Assembly (NCBI RefSeq): GCF_036669915.1
Contig: NC_089318.1
Coordinates: forward strand, 22,610,725 to 22,674,724
Length of the DNA stretch: 64,000 nt
Reading direction: 5' to 3'
Source of the DNA: Pocillopora verrucosa
Taxonomy: Eukaryota > Cnidaria > Anthozoa > Scleractinia > Pocilloporidae
Shown here: positions 25,827 through 35,373 of the stretch, in pieces
Layout: each line of letters starts with the position of its first letter
How positions within the stretch are numbered: position 1 is the stretch's first letter
Translations under genes and position numbers: made by a program
The notes under the pieces: generated by a model
The model's database searches: none
What the model was told of the DNA's origin: nothing
What the model saw: only the letters and a program-made list of their open reading frames with translations

Positions 25827-27342
25827 ATGGTGGACGTAAGGAATAACAAGCGCTTCCGAAGCGAACCTGGTAGCACGCTATCCTGTTATGCACTGCGACT
25901 AAAACCAGGCCAGGAAATAAGGGAATGTCTGCTGAACTACGTCAAGACTAAGAAACTTGGGGCACCGTTCGTTCTTTCTTGCGTAGGAAGTGTGACTCAA
26001 GCTACATTACGGTTGGCCAATGCGTCGATAGACACACCGAATGAGGTAAGGAAATCGCATGACTGATAGTTTTTTTTTATTCTCAGACAGGCTTCTGTAT
26101 ATTGGGGTTCTTTCATGATTATTAGCAAAAGCATTATTTCCCGATGAAGAAAATGTTTGCGCCGAGGTCTGCTGTAGTTATTCATCTCAACATGCGGAAA
26201 CCCGTCCTATTTTGCACCTCAACTTTGTAGGCTTGTGATTACGTAAGGCTCTTTAATGAGAAAAGCAATGATGTGGGCTCACTTGTCTTAGATCACGCAA
26301 ATTTTGGGCTGAAAATTTGATTTTTTCTTGATTGGTGGTGAATTTAAAACGCTAGTCCCGAGAGGTGAGGGGTGGGGAGTGCACTAGGAAATGCGACACA
26401 TTGTAATTGTTGATTTACAGAACTGATCACCTTCTTTCCCGCTCAAGTTGAAATCTCCAGGTAGATACTGTTAGGGATCTGAATGTGGGATGGGAGGCCG
26501 GTGCTTACAGTTGTAATGAATTGGCAGTTGCAATAAAAATTACAGCACCCTAGCCACAAGCAGAAGGCCATGTAACATAAATGTATTTCTTTCAAGAACT
26601 CACGAGAAATCCCAAACTCCCATACTCAATCCTTTAGCCTAAACTGAAAGGATCAGAAGTATTACCTCATCTTAGGATGGTGTTCCAGTCCACTCTACGT
26701 CGCCCTCTCCCTCCCCAACTCCCCCCCCTTTTTTTCTTCTGATTTCTGTTACAGTTCACTGGTACCTATCTATACTCCTGAGTGAAGAAGTTATTTGTAT
26801 CACCTAAAGACAACCCCATGCCTCAGCCATGACTTGAACCCATTGGGTCAGTTAGTCAAAACTACGGTTTTATGCAATCAGTGAGCCTCAGGCTTTTGCT
26901 ATAAGAGCAATTATTTAATAAAATAAATGCCCTTTCACTGTTAGCTTTCAGCCCTCTTGACACTGTTCACAAAAAACAAAGGTTCAGCTAAACTGAAGAT
27001 TGTTTAGGATGTGGTTTTGTTAAACAATGGCTTACCTTTTTAAATGTTGAAATAATCAGACCATTAAATTCAGATTTTGATGTCCGTTTTCTATTTCTTC
27101 AGATCATTGAGGTTAAAGGAAGGCATGAGATTGTTTCACTCGTTGGAACACTGGCTGATGAAGGACACCTGCATGCTTCCCTTTCAGACAAAGATGGTAA
27201 CGTCATAGGTGGTCATGTTATGGGAAACATGAAAGTTTTTACTACTGCTGAGGTTGTCATTGGAAACTGCGACACATTGTCATTTATTAGAGAGATTGAT
27301 GATGAAACTGGCTTTGATGAACTTGTTGTGAGAGAAAAATAG
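25827..27342 (+). CDS. PPC-domain (DUF296) protein
   Basis: Two exons, 25827-26045 and 27103-27342, joined in phase 0 by a GTAAGG donor and a TTCTTCAG acceptor, give 152 residues. The chain starts with a short basic segment (VRNNKRFR) and then one PPC/DUF296 fold covering almost the whole protein. Family signatures are LKPGQEIRECLLNYV, a conserved SCVGSVTQATLRLAN strand, and EIVSLVGTL followed by GHLHASLSDKDGNVIGGHVM, whose histidines correspond to the metal-site region of bacterial members. Plant relatives are AT-hook nuclear proteins, and this one has no clear AT-hook. Stand-alone members in bacteria and archaea lack an established reaction, so no function is assigned. The start is the first ATG of the open frame. 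The intron contains a poly-C/T stretch near 26700. Confidence 0.88.
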
Positions 27343-27515
27343 AAATTCACTTTTTCAACTGTTATGACCTACTCTAGATAATTTGTCTCAGAAAGAAATT
27401 GATTTTCATATTATGATTGCTGTTTTAATTATTTTAGTCCTATATGGTTGCTTTAGGATAAAACATCCAGTTTTCTACAAAGTTAATATATGATTGATTG
27501 GCTACTGCAATTGTT

Positions 27516-27723
27516 TAACCCTTTAACTCCCAGATCAAATTTGTCATTCTCCTCATTGTCAACCACATAATTCTTATTATGTTAGTTTAGAGAATTTAGT
27601 ATTGAATCAACTAATTATCCCCAAATTGATATTTTTCTTTATTCTCATCACTTATCTGGTTGATATTGTATTGATATTGTAAGGAGAAATTCTGTCTTGG
27701 TCACTCGTGGAGTGAAAGGGTTA
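27516..27723 (+). mobile_element. MITE, CTTTAACTCCCA family, well-preserved copy
   Basis: Begins TAACCCTTTAACTCCCAGATC and ends with GGAGTGAAAGGGTTA, forming terminal inverted repeats. The interior has the standard words (gagaatttagtattg, tattctcatcactt, gtaaggagaaattctgtcttgg). It is non-autonomous, about 208 bp. Confidence 0.85.
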
Positions 27724-28766
27724 CAGCATACACCCAAACATTTGCAAGTAATACAATTACTGTATATTTTGACCTTGATATTTATTGGAAGGAAATTACA
27801 ATGTGAGAAACAGCCTGTGATCTTTTGTTGAAATTTTTAATTGTTAGAAATTGGGTATTTATCATAACCATGGCTCAAGGTTGGTGAACCTTTCAATCAG
27901 CCCCAGCCACTAGAATCACCTCATGTAATAAAGACCCATTAACCATACAATTTTACAATTTGTTTGTTTCCTACACAAATAACTTGTGCTCCAAGATGAA
28001 ACCATCATGTTGAAAATAAAATTGAATAAAACTGAGGTATACCTGATGTAGGGAAACTTTCAGATGGAAAAATATTAGGCAAAGAGAAGTTTTTTTATGA
28101 AAAAAAACATATAATTAGCTCCTTTTCTCATTTTATGACAAGATAATTTAGGTAAACCATGTTATTTTAACATCACAAATGCAATAAACTTGTGATTTTG
28201 ATATATTTTAAGTATAAGTATAGCATTTTTAGCAGTGTTTCACAAACAAAGTTCATCATTATGATGCCTTTTCCAGGCAAGTGCAGATATAAAAAGGTGA
28301 TAGTAGTGTTTATCTAGGGAGCCCCACTTCGTTTCCTAAGCTGATAGGCAAGTTTTTAAATAAAGAGAATTGTGAAAGAAAAATGTGTAAAGCAAGCAAG
28401 TTTTTTGTAAATACATGAAACAAAATCACTTTTCCCATTATAGAGCAATGTGGTTCTGACCCTTTTCATAGAGATTCAAAAGTGTTTGATCAAAGGAACA
28501 AAAAGATTAGTACTCCAGGGTCACCAGACTCATTGAAGAACTACAATCCAGGCAATCTAGGGTCACTGATCCAGTAACATATCATTCCAAAGGAACTCAC
28601 TCATACAGGATTGACAGAGCTCAGAGGCTGTAATTCCCCATGCCATTTTCATCAAAAAAATAAAATTTTTTGAAGGAAACATGCCTCTTGAACCAAGAGA
28701 AGCTCCCTCTACCTGTCCCAACCTGTCCATGTTCCCTCCCCTTACCATCCCTGCCTTGGAGTGCTG

Positions 28767-28978
28767 AACCCCTTTACATCCTAACATCAGTATGCATATT
28801 CTCCAAACTGTTCTCTACATGTTTCCTGAGTTGCTGACAAGGAGAACTTGTTTAACAATCAAGAACTGCTCTAGTTGGTGATCATTTCCTTTATTCTTGT
28901 GACCTTAATGCATGACTCAGGGGTGATATTATTGGGAGAAATTAGGTGCGAGTCACTCTTAGGGGTTAATGTGTTAAG
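28767..28978 (+). mobile_element. MITE, subfamily with 'ACATCAGTATGCATATTCTCC'
   Basis: Starts AACCCCTTTACATCCTAACA and ends AGTCACTCTTAGGGGTTAAT. Its interior matches the copies at 57339-57547 and, inverted, 42922-43124, and differs from the main family. Non-coding. Confidence 0.8.
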
Positions 28979-29241
28979 GGATATTTTTAACTGACGATGA
29001 GATCAAAACAAAAGATGAAACAGGTGGATAATGTGTTGGTTACAAACATTCTCTCAAACTTTAATAGATTTTTAATTAAAGACGGTTATCATAAGAATTT
29101 GTACAACCAGCACCGCCTGTTATAAATGTGCGATGAACACCATCGCGGTCAGTAAAACAGCCAGTCCTCTTCTATCAAAAAAAGGCTAAAAGCATAGTTT
29201 GCATTTGGTTGAATCCAACCCAATTCGATCTTCGCGACTCA

Positions 29242-29553
29242 TTAGGCGACGGTTTCGATTAAGTTGGCTAGTTTGACATCCTTTTCAGACAGTCCTCCAC
29301 AGTCATGTGTACTGAGTGTAATCTGTACTTTGTTGTACACGTTGAACCATTCAGGATGATGATCCATTTTCTCCGCTTGCAAACCAACACGTGTCATAAA
29401 ACCAAAAGCTTGATTAAAATCTTTGAAAAGAAATTCTTTGTAAATCGCGTCTCTTCCTTCCACCTCTGTCCACCCAAATTTAAGTAACGGAGAAAGCATC
29501 GAGTTTCTCTCTTCTTCTTCAAGTTTCAGGCGCTTTGGAGCAGGATCAGTCAT
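29242..29553 (-). CDS. PCBD1: Pterin-4a-carbinolamine dehydratase (DCoH family)
   Basis: A single uninterrupted 103-codon frame matching the whole length of animal PCBD proteins (104 aa in human). The enzyme dehydrates 4a-hydroxytetrahydrobiopterin formed by aromatic amino acid hydroxylases, recycling BH4. Vertebrate homologues also stabilise HNF1 dimers. Key signatures are [20 protein letters not shown], then [16 protein letters not shown] with the catalytic histidine pair at His65-His66, and STHDCGG with the third active-site histidine at His83. The start at 29553 gives an N-terminus of usual length with a charged lead ([10 protein letters not shown]). The C-terminus is about four residues shorter than in human. 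Paralogues PCBD1 and PCBD2 cannot be separated with certainty. The absence of introns contrasts with most neighbours. Confidence 0.95.
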   Translation of the reverse strand: MTDPAPKRLKLEEEERNSMLSPLLKFGWTEVEGRDAIYKEFLFKDFNQAFGFMTRVGLQAEKMDHHPEWFNVYNKVQITLSTHDCGGLSEKDVKLANLIETVA

Positions 29554-31318
29554 GATTTCATGAACCCTTCTCTAACGAAAATCAAAGCAAGTGAAATGAA
29601 CGAAGACTTACACGGTACGCAAACCAAATATAATTACTGTGGGAGGAGTGGGTTAGTTACTATTACCTTACTTATTAACAGAAACTACTTTATTCCGAGA
29701 ACACATCCTCTTACGACATGGGAACACCAAAAATATTGACTAAAAGAAAATGTTTTAACTTGAATGATATAAAATACATGGCAAAGCCATGTATTTTACA
29801 TTATTTACTCATCGTTGTTACTTTCCCCTCCCCGGTAGAGGAAAAAAATGTTCCCCTAACCCTCACGGCTATCGACTTGATTGAAAACCAATCACGCAGA
29901 GGAAGACTTTTTTAGCATTTCCGCCAAACTATGATCCAGTTCTGAGACGCTGGTTTTAAAATTTGAACGGGAAGCTTACTTTATCATTCAAATCTCCCCC
30001 GAAAAATGACCATGTGCTCATTTCAAGTGAACCCTCTTAGTAATTTCCGAAATCTTCGTTAAGAGAAGAATTAATAAAACAATTATTCCATTCGCGCTTG
30101 GTGCATATTTACAATTTCATATCCAGTACGTGCTCATGGAGAAAAGATTAAAGAACATGAAGTCATGCGATCCTCGCACGATCTTGTGAGTTATTAGCTG
30201 TATTCACACTACAAACTTTTACCATTGGAACATCGGTTTACCGAGGGAAAATTACCCTAACCACCTGAGGTAAAATTTATCTTTGGTTTCAAATTTCCTA
30301 GATGAAAAGGTCACACCAACCTTTGTCACAAGTGTCTGGGTAAAATTATAAAACGGCAAAATGTTTTGGTACGCAAATCACATCGTAAACATGCTTGAAA
30401 CTCAAGAACATCAAAGATTTTTTCTCTCAACTCATTTTACTCTTCATTTATTCTTTTCGACGAGTACAGCAATCTAAATATGTTTTTTCTACAATCTTTT
30501 AAGCGTGTACAAAGATGGCGACGACTCGTGTCCCTTGCCAACAACGGTATCGTCGGCTCTTGGTTGGAATGTACGCTGGTTCTAGGACAAAAATGAATAT
30601 TTTGATTGGGTACAGATCTCAAAGATTACGAATAACGAAAAACAAATCGTAGAATATTCCCAAAACCGAAATATAATCATGTTCTAAATCGCCCATCGTA
30701 AGTTGCAAGTGAGTAAAAATAGCACATTGCCCAACATCACATGAATCAAAGACATGACATCTAAATCCACATCTGTAAGCAAAGTACACACCGACAAGCG
30801 CTAATTGGTTCGTTTGCACGGGATTTCAGGTTTCCCATTATGTTGCTTTACGGAAGCTGCCGTGGGAAAACCTTTTTGTTCTCATGACCGATCTCAGCTC
30901 CGTAAGCTAATCGCCTATTACGATTCCCGGCTCTCGCACCGCGGAAACTTTTTCCTTTCTTGGCTACGTCACAAAAAGGTGGATCGAACACGATAGCCTG
31001 AAGGTCATTCCTAATCTCGTACCCAGAACCTACCGCACAACTAAAGTTTCCACTTCCCTTCTACTACCGTCCACTTTAACTCTGAATAAAATTTGACTGC
31101 TGAGACAGGTGTCCGATCCTAAGCTCCTAACGGATTTGGAGCCCCCTAGATTTGTACCCCCCCTCCCCCCTTGATCAAAATCCGCTAGGGGGGTTCAAAA
31201 CTCCAAATCCACCATGCCGGCATGCCAGTCGAATGAACGATCGCGAGAAGGTAACGTTACCTCGCCCTATCAGACGCCTGCTCTGCAGGCTGTTCCAAAA
31301 ACCCATTCAGGGAGCTTC

Positions 31319-31346
31319 AATAAAGATCTGTATCTGTATCTGTGGT
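31319..31346 (+). repeat. (ATCTGT)n tail, likely 3' end of a non-LTR retroposon fragment
   Basis: AATAAAGATCTGTATCTGTATCTGTGG resembles the short tandem 3' tails left by CR1/L2/RTE-type retroposition. The sequence just upstream (31200-31318) may be the rest of a truncated copy. No reverse transcriptase coding is seen. Confidence 0.4.
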
Positions 31347-31441
31347 TGATCCTTTTTCCCACGTTGTCTTCATGGTCTCTGCCATATCCATTTGTTTTTC
31401 GTACGAAAGGTTGTGGTTATTCATCGTGGTGAATAACAATA

Positions 31442-31833
31442 AAAGCTAAGTTTTTCGTTTGTCTCACGGTGTAGTCACGTGTGATGTGATCGAACTGTAC
31501 CAATAATAAAGCATGAAGCTCTGCTGTGATTAGTTGTTATTCAACAGCTCTGATTGGTGCATTTCGATCCTTGCTGTTCACTCAGTGATTTGCTCCCTCG
31601 GCGGTCCGCCGTCACACGGCTCTTCTGTTGTCGTGTTTTTTGATCGTGGGCATCCACGCTTCTGGAATTTCTATGATTTTCTGCCAACTAATCACAGCAG
31701 AGCTTCATGCTTTATAAGATCACGCATGACCAGTCGACCTCATCGCCTGAAGAAGACTAGCAGCATGCAGTCGAAACGTCGCGATCTACATCACACGTGA
31801 CTGCATCGTGAGACAAACGAAAAACTTAGCTTT
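31442..31833. mobile_element. 392-bp foldback element with two nested inverted-repeat pairs
   Basis: The outer arms, 31442-31487 and 31788-31833, are 46 nt with two mismatches. The inner arms, 31506-31536 and 31685-31715, are 31 nt and perfect. The right half carries a hammerhead-like core at 31742-31785. The element ends 164 bp before the start codon of the HEPN/NB-ARC gene. No coding capacity. It could be a terminal repeat of a Penelope-like element or a MITE; the structure alone does not decide. Confidence 0.85.
31742..31785 (+). ncRNA. Hammerhead-ribozyme-like core with minimal stem III
   Basis: Order of elements: ATCGC (31742-31746, stem I), CTGAAGA (CUGANGA core, 31747-31753), GACT (31755-31758) pairing with AGTC (31769-31772) as stem II, GAAA (31773-31776), then C and GTC (31777-31780), and GCGAT (31781-31785) closing stem I. 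All invariant hammerhead core residues are present, and cleavage would follow GUC. Stem III consists only of AC/GU with no loop, so a monomer could not fold it. Because ACGU is self-complementary, only a dimer could work. Activity is not shown. Confidence 0.45.
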
Positions 31834-31957
31834 AATCGATTTGTTTTGTTGTTTCCAGGCTGCTAGGATACCAGGCCTCCTATTCAGAGACGTCAAATAA
31901 ATTTTTTTTTTCCGTACTTTTTCCGTTATTTCCAATCCGACCGACCGGCCCGATTAC

Positions 31958-31978
31958 GTCGATTGCGCTGCAATCGAC
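31958..31978. promoter_or_regulatory. 21-bp perfect dyad just upstream of the HEPN/NB-ARC start codon
   Basis: GTCGATTGC, then GCT, then GCAATCGAC: a 9-bp inverted repeat with a 3-bp spacer, 19 bases before the ATG at 31998. It could be a protein dyad site (ATTGC/GCAAT half-sites resemble C/EBP half-sites) or a 5' UTR hairpin affecting initiation. Confidence 0.5.
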
Positions 31979-31997
31979 GCTAAACGGGAAAAAAGGA

Positions 31998-34829
31998 ATG
32001 GCCTTTAGAGCAAAAGTGAGAAAAATGAATTCTGTTCTCGATTCTTCGGAGGAGAAAACAAATGGCACAAAACTTTTACGACTGGTAATTGATGGAGGCA
32101 CAACCGTTCTGAGAGGGTATTTATTAGAATCTATCTCTTCAACACTGCAAGACGTGCTCCTCAAACACAAGGGAAAGCTTGCCTCCCTGAAGTCATCTAA
32201 AAAAAAGATAATTACCAACGATCAGTGGAATCAGTTATTTCCTTCCACAGGAGTTCCACCAAATCCTCAAACATTTGACATAACGCTTTTGCATCTGTTA
32301 CTACGAGAAGTTTGCGGGTTTACTGCACCTGCTGAAGGATGGCACAAAATGCCTTCAGATACTGATCTCAGCAAAGAAGCTCACATCGTCCGTATTAAGG
32401 TCCTTCGAAATGAGCTGTGTCATGGAATATCCACCAGTATTCCAAATGACAAATTCCAAGAGAAATTGCAGACGATTTCCCAATCATTGGTGGCGTTGGG
32501 ACTTGATCAGAAGGAAGTAGATCGCCTTGCGACTGAACCTATTGATCACGACACTGAACGTCGAGTAAGCGGGGAAGTAGAGAAGTGGAAAATGGAATTT
32601 GAACCACGGTTAAACAAGCTAGAGAATGACATTTCTGCTATTCAAGCTTCTATTTCAGGGCAAGCCACAAGTAGCCTCTCAAACTGTCTTCCGGATAAAA
32701 ATAATGTCGTTGGCCGGACCGAAGAGTTAGAAAAAATCATCGTTGCAATTCGAACTGAACGTGCAGCTGCAGTTCTTGTTACTGGGGGACCTGGCTTTGG
32801 TAAAACAGCAGTAGCAATTGAAGTGGGCCACGAATTGGCATCCAACGAGAATGAAGAGAGGACAGTTTTGTTTTGTTCACTCAGATCTAAAGCAGCCATT
32901 GCTGAAGTAGCTACCTCGATGATCCTTCCGTGCAGTACAAACCTCTCTCCACCACCAGAACATCCCCAACATTGGCTCCAAAATTGGAGCAAACAACAGC
33001 AGAAGAAAGTTTCTTTCATTCTGGACAATGCAGATGATGTTCTCGAATCAGATGATCGAACTGCATTTGTATCCATTTTAAAGGACATGAGAACTCTATC
33101 AAACGGCAAGATCTCATTTGTTATCACTTCTCGAAGAGTATTTCAATTGGACCCCAATTTGCTAATGAAATGTGTGAGATTGGGAACATTATCCCGCGAG
33201 CACGCACAGGAACTCCTCATGTCCAAAGTCCTTGATCCAGAGGTGAAACAGGGGCTCTCCAAGACAGATAAATTGGTTCAACTTTGCGGTCGTGTACCCC
33301 TAGCCTTATGCATCATAAGTTCGTTGCTTTCAGACTATTCTGAAGATCACCTCATTGAACGCCTTGAGGAAAAGCCACTGGATGTTCTCAAAGAGGATGA
33401 AAGCGATGAAAATTCTGTTGAAAAAGCAATTTACACTTCTTTCAACTTTTTGAATGAAGATAAACAAAAGGCTCTGGTAATTCTGTCAGTTTTTCCAGGC
33501 TCATTCAGTAATGTTGCTGCCCAAGCTGTTATTAAGGCAGTTGGTTGTCAAGATGATCCTGGAATAATTCTCCGTTCCTTGAAAGACAGGTCACTTATTG
33601 AGAAACCTGCCCAATACAGATATCAAATCCATCCATTCATTCAAACATTTGCAAAGAGGATTGATGAAGCCAACCATTCTTCAATCATACAGCCGCAGGG
33701 GCAAAAAGCGGCCTGCATCTACTTTATTTCCCACCTAGTGAAAATTGCTACTTGCTACTGGAGCAAGGACAAGTGCAAAGAGGCAATTGACTCATTTAAT
33801 GAGGACAGGCACAACTTTGAGTATTTCTTCCCGTTCTTCATAAAAGGACTAAAAGAACAAGATCCTCAACTGAAGAAATCTATGGAGGAGTTAGTGGAGA
33901 AGATTTCTCAGACATGCACATTTTTAGAAATGTGTATTCTACCAGATGAATATTTGAATCACCTTGAAGAGCTAAATCAGCTTTTAATGTCTTACCAACA
34001 ACCTGTTACTAAAAGAGTGGAACTCCTCTGCCTCCTTGTGCTTGAATATAGGAAAATTGGTAATCAAGATAATTACAAGAAGTTGATTGAAGAGGCTGCA
34101 GACCTATTCTCAAAACACGCTGAAGAATTTGACAATGAGAAGGTGTCAGAAGTTTTTTTTCGCAATCTTTATGCACGGTTCCAATCTGAAATGAAAAACT
34201 ATGCCGAAGCTGAAAAACAATTCATTGAAAGTTTGAAGGTGTGCGAACATCTAAAACTGATGGATTTTGTACAGAAAGGTATAAGTTTGCTTTATGCTGG
34301 ACAAAGTTACAACCAACAAAATAAACGTGATGAGGCAGAGGCAAAATTCGAGGCATCATTAAAGCTTTTTCAGGAAAATCTTGGCAATCACGTCATGACC
34401 GCTCTACTACTGAGGAAAATTGCAGATTTTCACCTCTTCCATGGTGAGAAGAGTCTAGGATCAGCTGCTGACCAATGCAAATCAATCAAACTTTATGAAC
34501 AAGCTCTGGAAATGATGAAAAGTGTTGGTATTAAAGAGCAGAAAGAATGCATTCTGCTACTCGCCAACTTAGGAGTGTGCTATCAATTACAAGGTGATAT
34601 GGAAGGTGCAAAAAAATCATTTCAAGCATCTTTAAGAATTGCTGAACAAGAACTAACTGAGAATCATAGGTTTAAGATCTATGCAATGACTCAAATGGCC
34701 TTTTGGTTTAAAAAAAATGGAAACCCAGAGGAAGCAGAAGAGTGGAAACAAAAGGCATTGACAATGAGCAACACACTTCAACTGCCAGTCCACCAACCAC
34801 CCAACAAATTTTTGCTGGACAAAATTTGA
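31998..34829 (+). CDS. HEPN / NB-ARC / TPR STAND ATPase (NLR-like), intronless
   Basis: A single 943-residue open frame. Residues about 25-180 form a DZIP3-type HEPN domain (WNQLFPS, FDITLLHLLLREVCG). It includes R137-N138-x3-H142, the Rx4H motif of HEPN ribonucleases. Residues 235-550 form a STAND/NB-ARC module: GGPGFGKT P-loop at 263-270, ILDNADD Walker B at 341-347, FVITSRR sensor strand at 374-380, GRVPLAL (GLPL motif) at 431-437, a winged-helix segment, and an IHPFI motif in the MHD position near 544-548. The C-terminal third is helical, with TPR-like repeats about 718-925 (YAEAEKQFIESLKVCE, KLYEQALEMM, GAKKSFQASLRIAEQE). This layout suggests a ligand-gated oligomerising receptor in innate immunity or cell death, with HEPN as effector. 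The role is inferred, not known. An alternative start is M10. Single-exon structure and flanking repeats suggest a member of an expanding family. Confidence 0.9.
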   Translation: MAFRAKVRKMNSVLDSSEEKTNGTKLLRLVIDGGTTVLRGYLLESISSTLQDVLLKHKGKLASLKSSKKKIITNDQWNQLFPSTGVPPNPQTFDITLLHLLLREVCGFTAPAEGWHKMPSDTDLSKEAHIVRIKVLRNELCHGISTSIPNDKFQEKLQTISQSLVALGLDQKEVDRLATEPIDHDTERRVSGEVEKWKMEFEPRLNKLENDISAIQASISGQATSSLSNCLPDKNNVVGRTEELEKIIVAIRTERAAAVLVTGGPGFGKTAVAIEVGHELASNENEERTVLFCSLRSKAAIAEVATSMILPCSTNLSPPPEHPQHWLQNWSKQQQKKVSFILDNADDVLESDDRTAFVSILKDMRTLSNGKISFVITSRRVFQLDPNLLMKCVRLGTLSREHAQELLMSKVLDPEVKQGLSKTDKLVQLCGRVPLALCIISSLLSDYSEDHLIERLEEKPLDVLKEDESDENSVEKAIYTSFNFLNEDKQKALVILSVFPGSFSNVAAQAVIKAVGCQDDPGIILRSLKDRSLIEKPAQYRYQIHPFIQTFAKRIDEANHSSIIQPQGQKAACIYFISHLVKIATCYWSKDKCKEAIDSFNEDRHNFEYFFPFFIKGLKEQDPQLKKSMEELVEKISQTCTFLEMCILPDEYLNHLEELNQLLMSYQQPVTKRVELLCLLVLEYRKIGNQDNYKKLIEEAADLFSKHAEEFDNEKVSEVFFRNLYARFQSEMKNYAEAEKQFIESLKVCEHLKLMDFVQKGISLLYAGQSYNQQNKRDEAEAKFEASLKLFQENLGNHVMTALLLRKIADFHLFHGEKSLGSAADQCKSIKLYEQALEMMKSVGIKEQKECILLLANLGVCYQLQGDMEGAKKSFQASLRIAEQELTENHRFKIYAMTQMAFWFKKNGNPEEAEEWKQKALTMSNTLQLPVHQPPNKFLLDKI

Positions 34830-35373
34830 AACTTTAAGAGGTCACAGGCTAGCCAATACCAAGTGCTCATTTGGTGGGCATAAGTGAAAGAAAAATACAA
34901 GTGGGTACCAGGATTGAGAGAGCCAACAAGTCCTCCTCCAATTTTTAATTAACCAAATTGTTCCTGCAAACCAAGAGCCAGAAGCCATAAAAGTTAAAAT
35001 TGTCGTGTCTAAGGAAACCAAAAAAAGGTTTGCACCTTAATCCATTAATTTTAATTCTTTGCCATGGAAATGGTACCAATTGGTTCCAATTTAACTCAAA
35101 CATTATGGAGGTGGCTCTGAAAATTCACCACTGATATCTTTTGAAACATTGCAGAAAGAAGATTCACAATTATGCTGATCACAATGAAATTGAGTCATCT
35201 AAGAAAAACTTAACTTGTGTTTGCCTACAGGCACATCAAGCTTGAGTTTAGTGTGTTCTTTAGAAGCTGTGTCAGTGGTACCAGGGTATATGAAATATTT
35301 TATGAAATATTGATCAAACCCTGTTGAACAATGATTGAGATTCCTTTTCATGGAAACAAAGAAAATTTTGGTA

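Larger units (their letters stand above)
27343..29241. other. Intergenic between convergent PPC-domain and PCBD genes
   Basis: Holds the 3' sides of two convergent genes and two foldback elements (27516-27723 and 28767-28978). AATAAA-like words occur near 27938 and 28013, but neither can be assigned confidently. No coding signal was recognised. Confidence 0.6.
29554..31997. other. Intergenic between divergent PCBD and HEPN/NB-ARC genes
   Basis: Contains the upstream regions of both genes. No coding similarity was recognised from 29554 to 31300. From about 31319 onward it is built of repeat remnants: a retroposon-type tail, then the foldback element at 31442-31833. A 21-bp dyad lies at 31958-31978, and a possible acceptor (TTGTTTCCAG, near 31849-31858) could define a 5' UTR exon of the HEPN/NB-ARC gene. 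Confidence 0.6.

Noticed and set aside
32642..33127. 161-codon minus-strand frame inside the HEPN/NB-ARC gene
   Set aside because: Shadow frame opposite the P-loop region. No independent signal.
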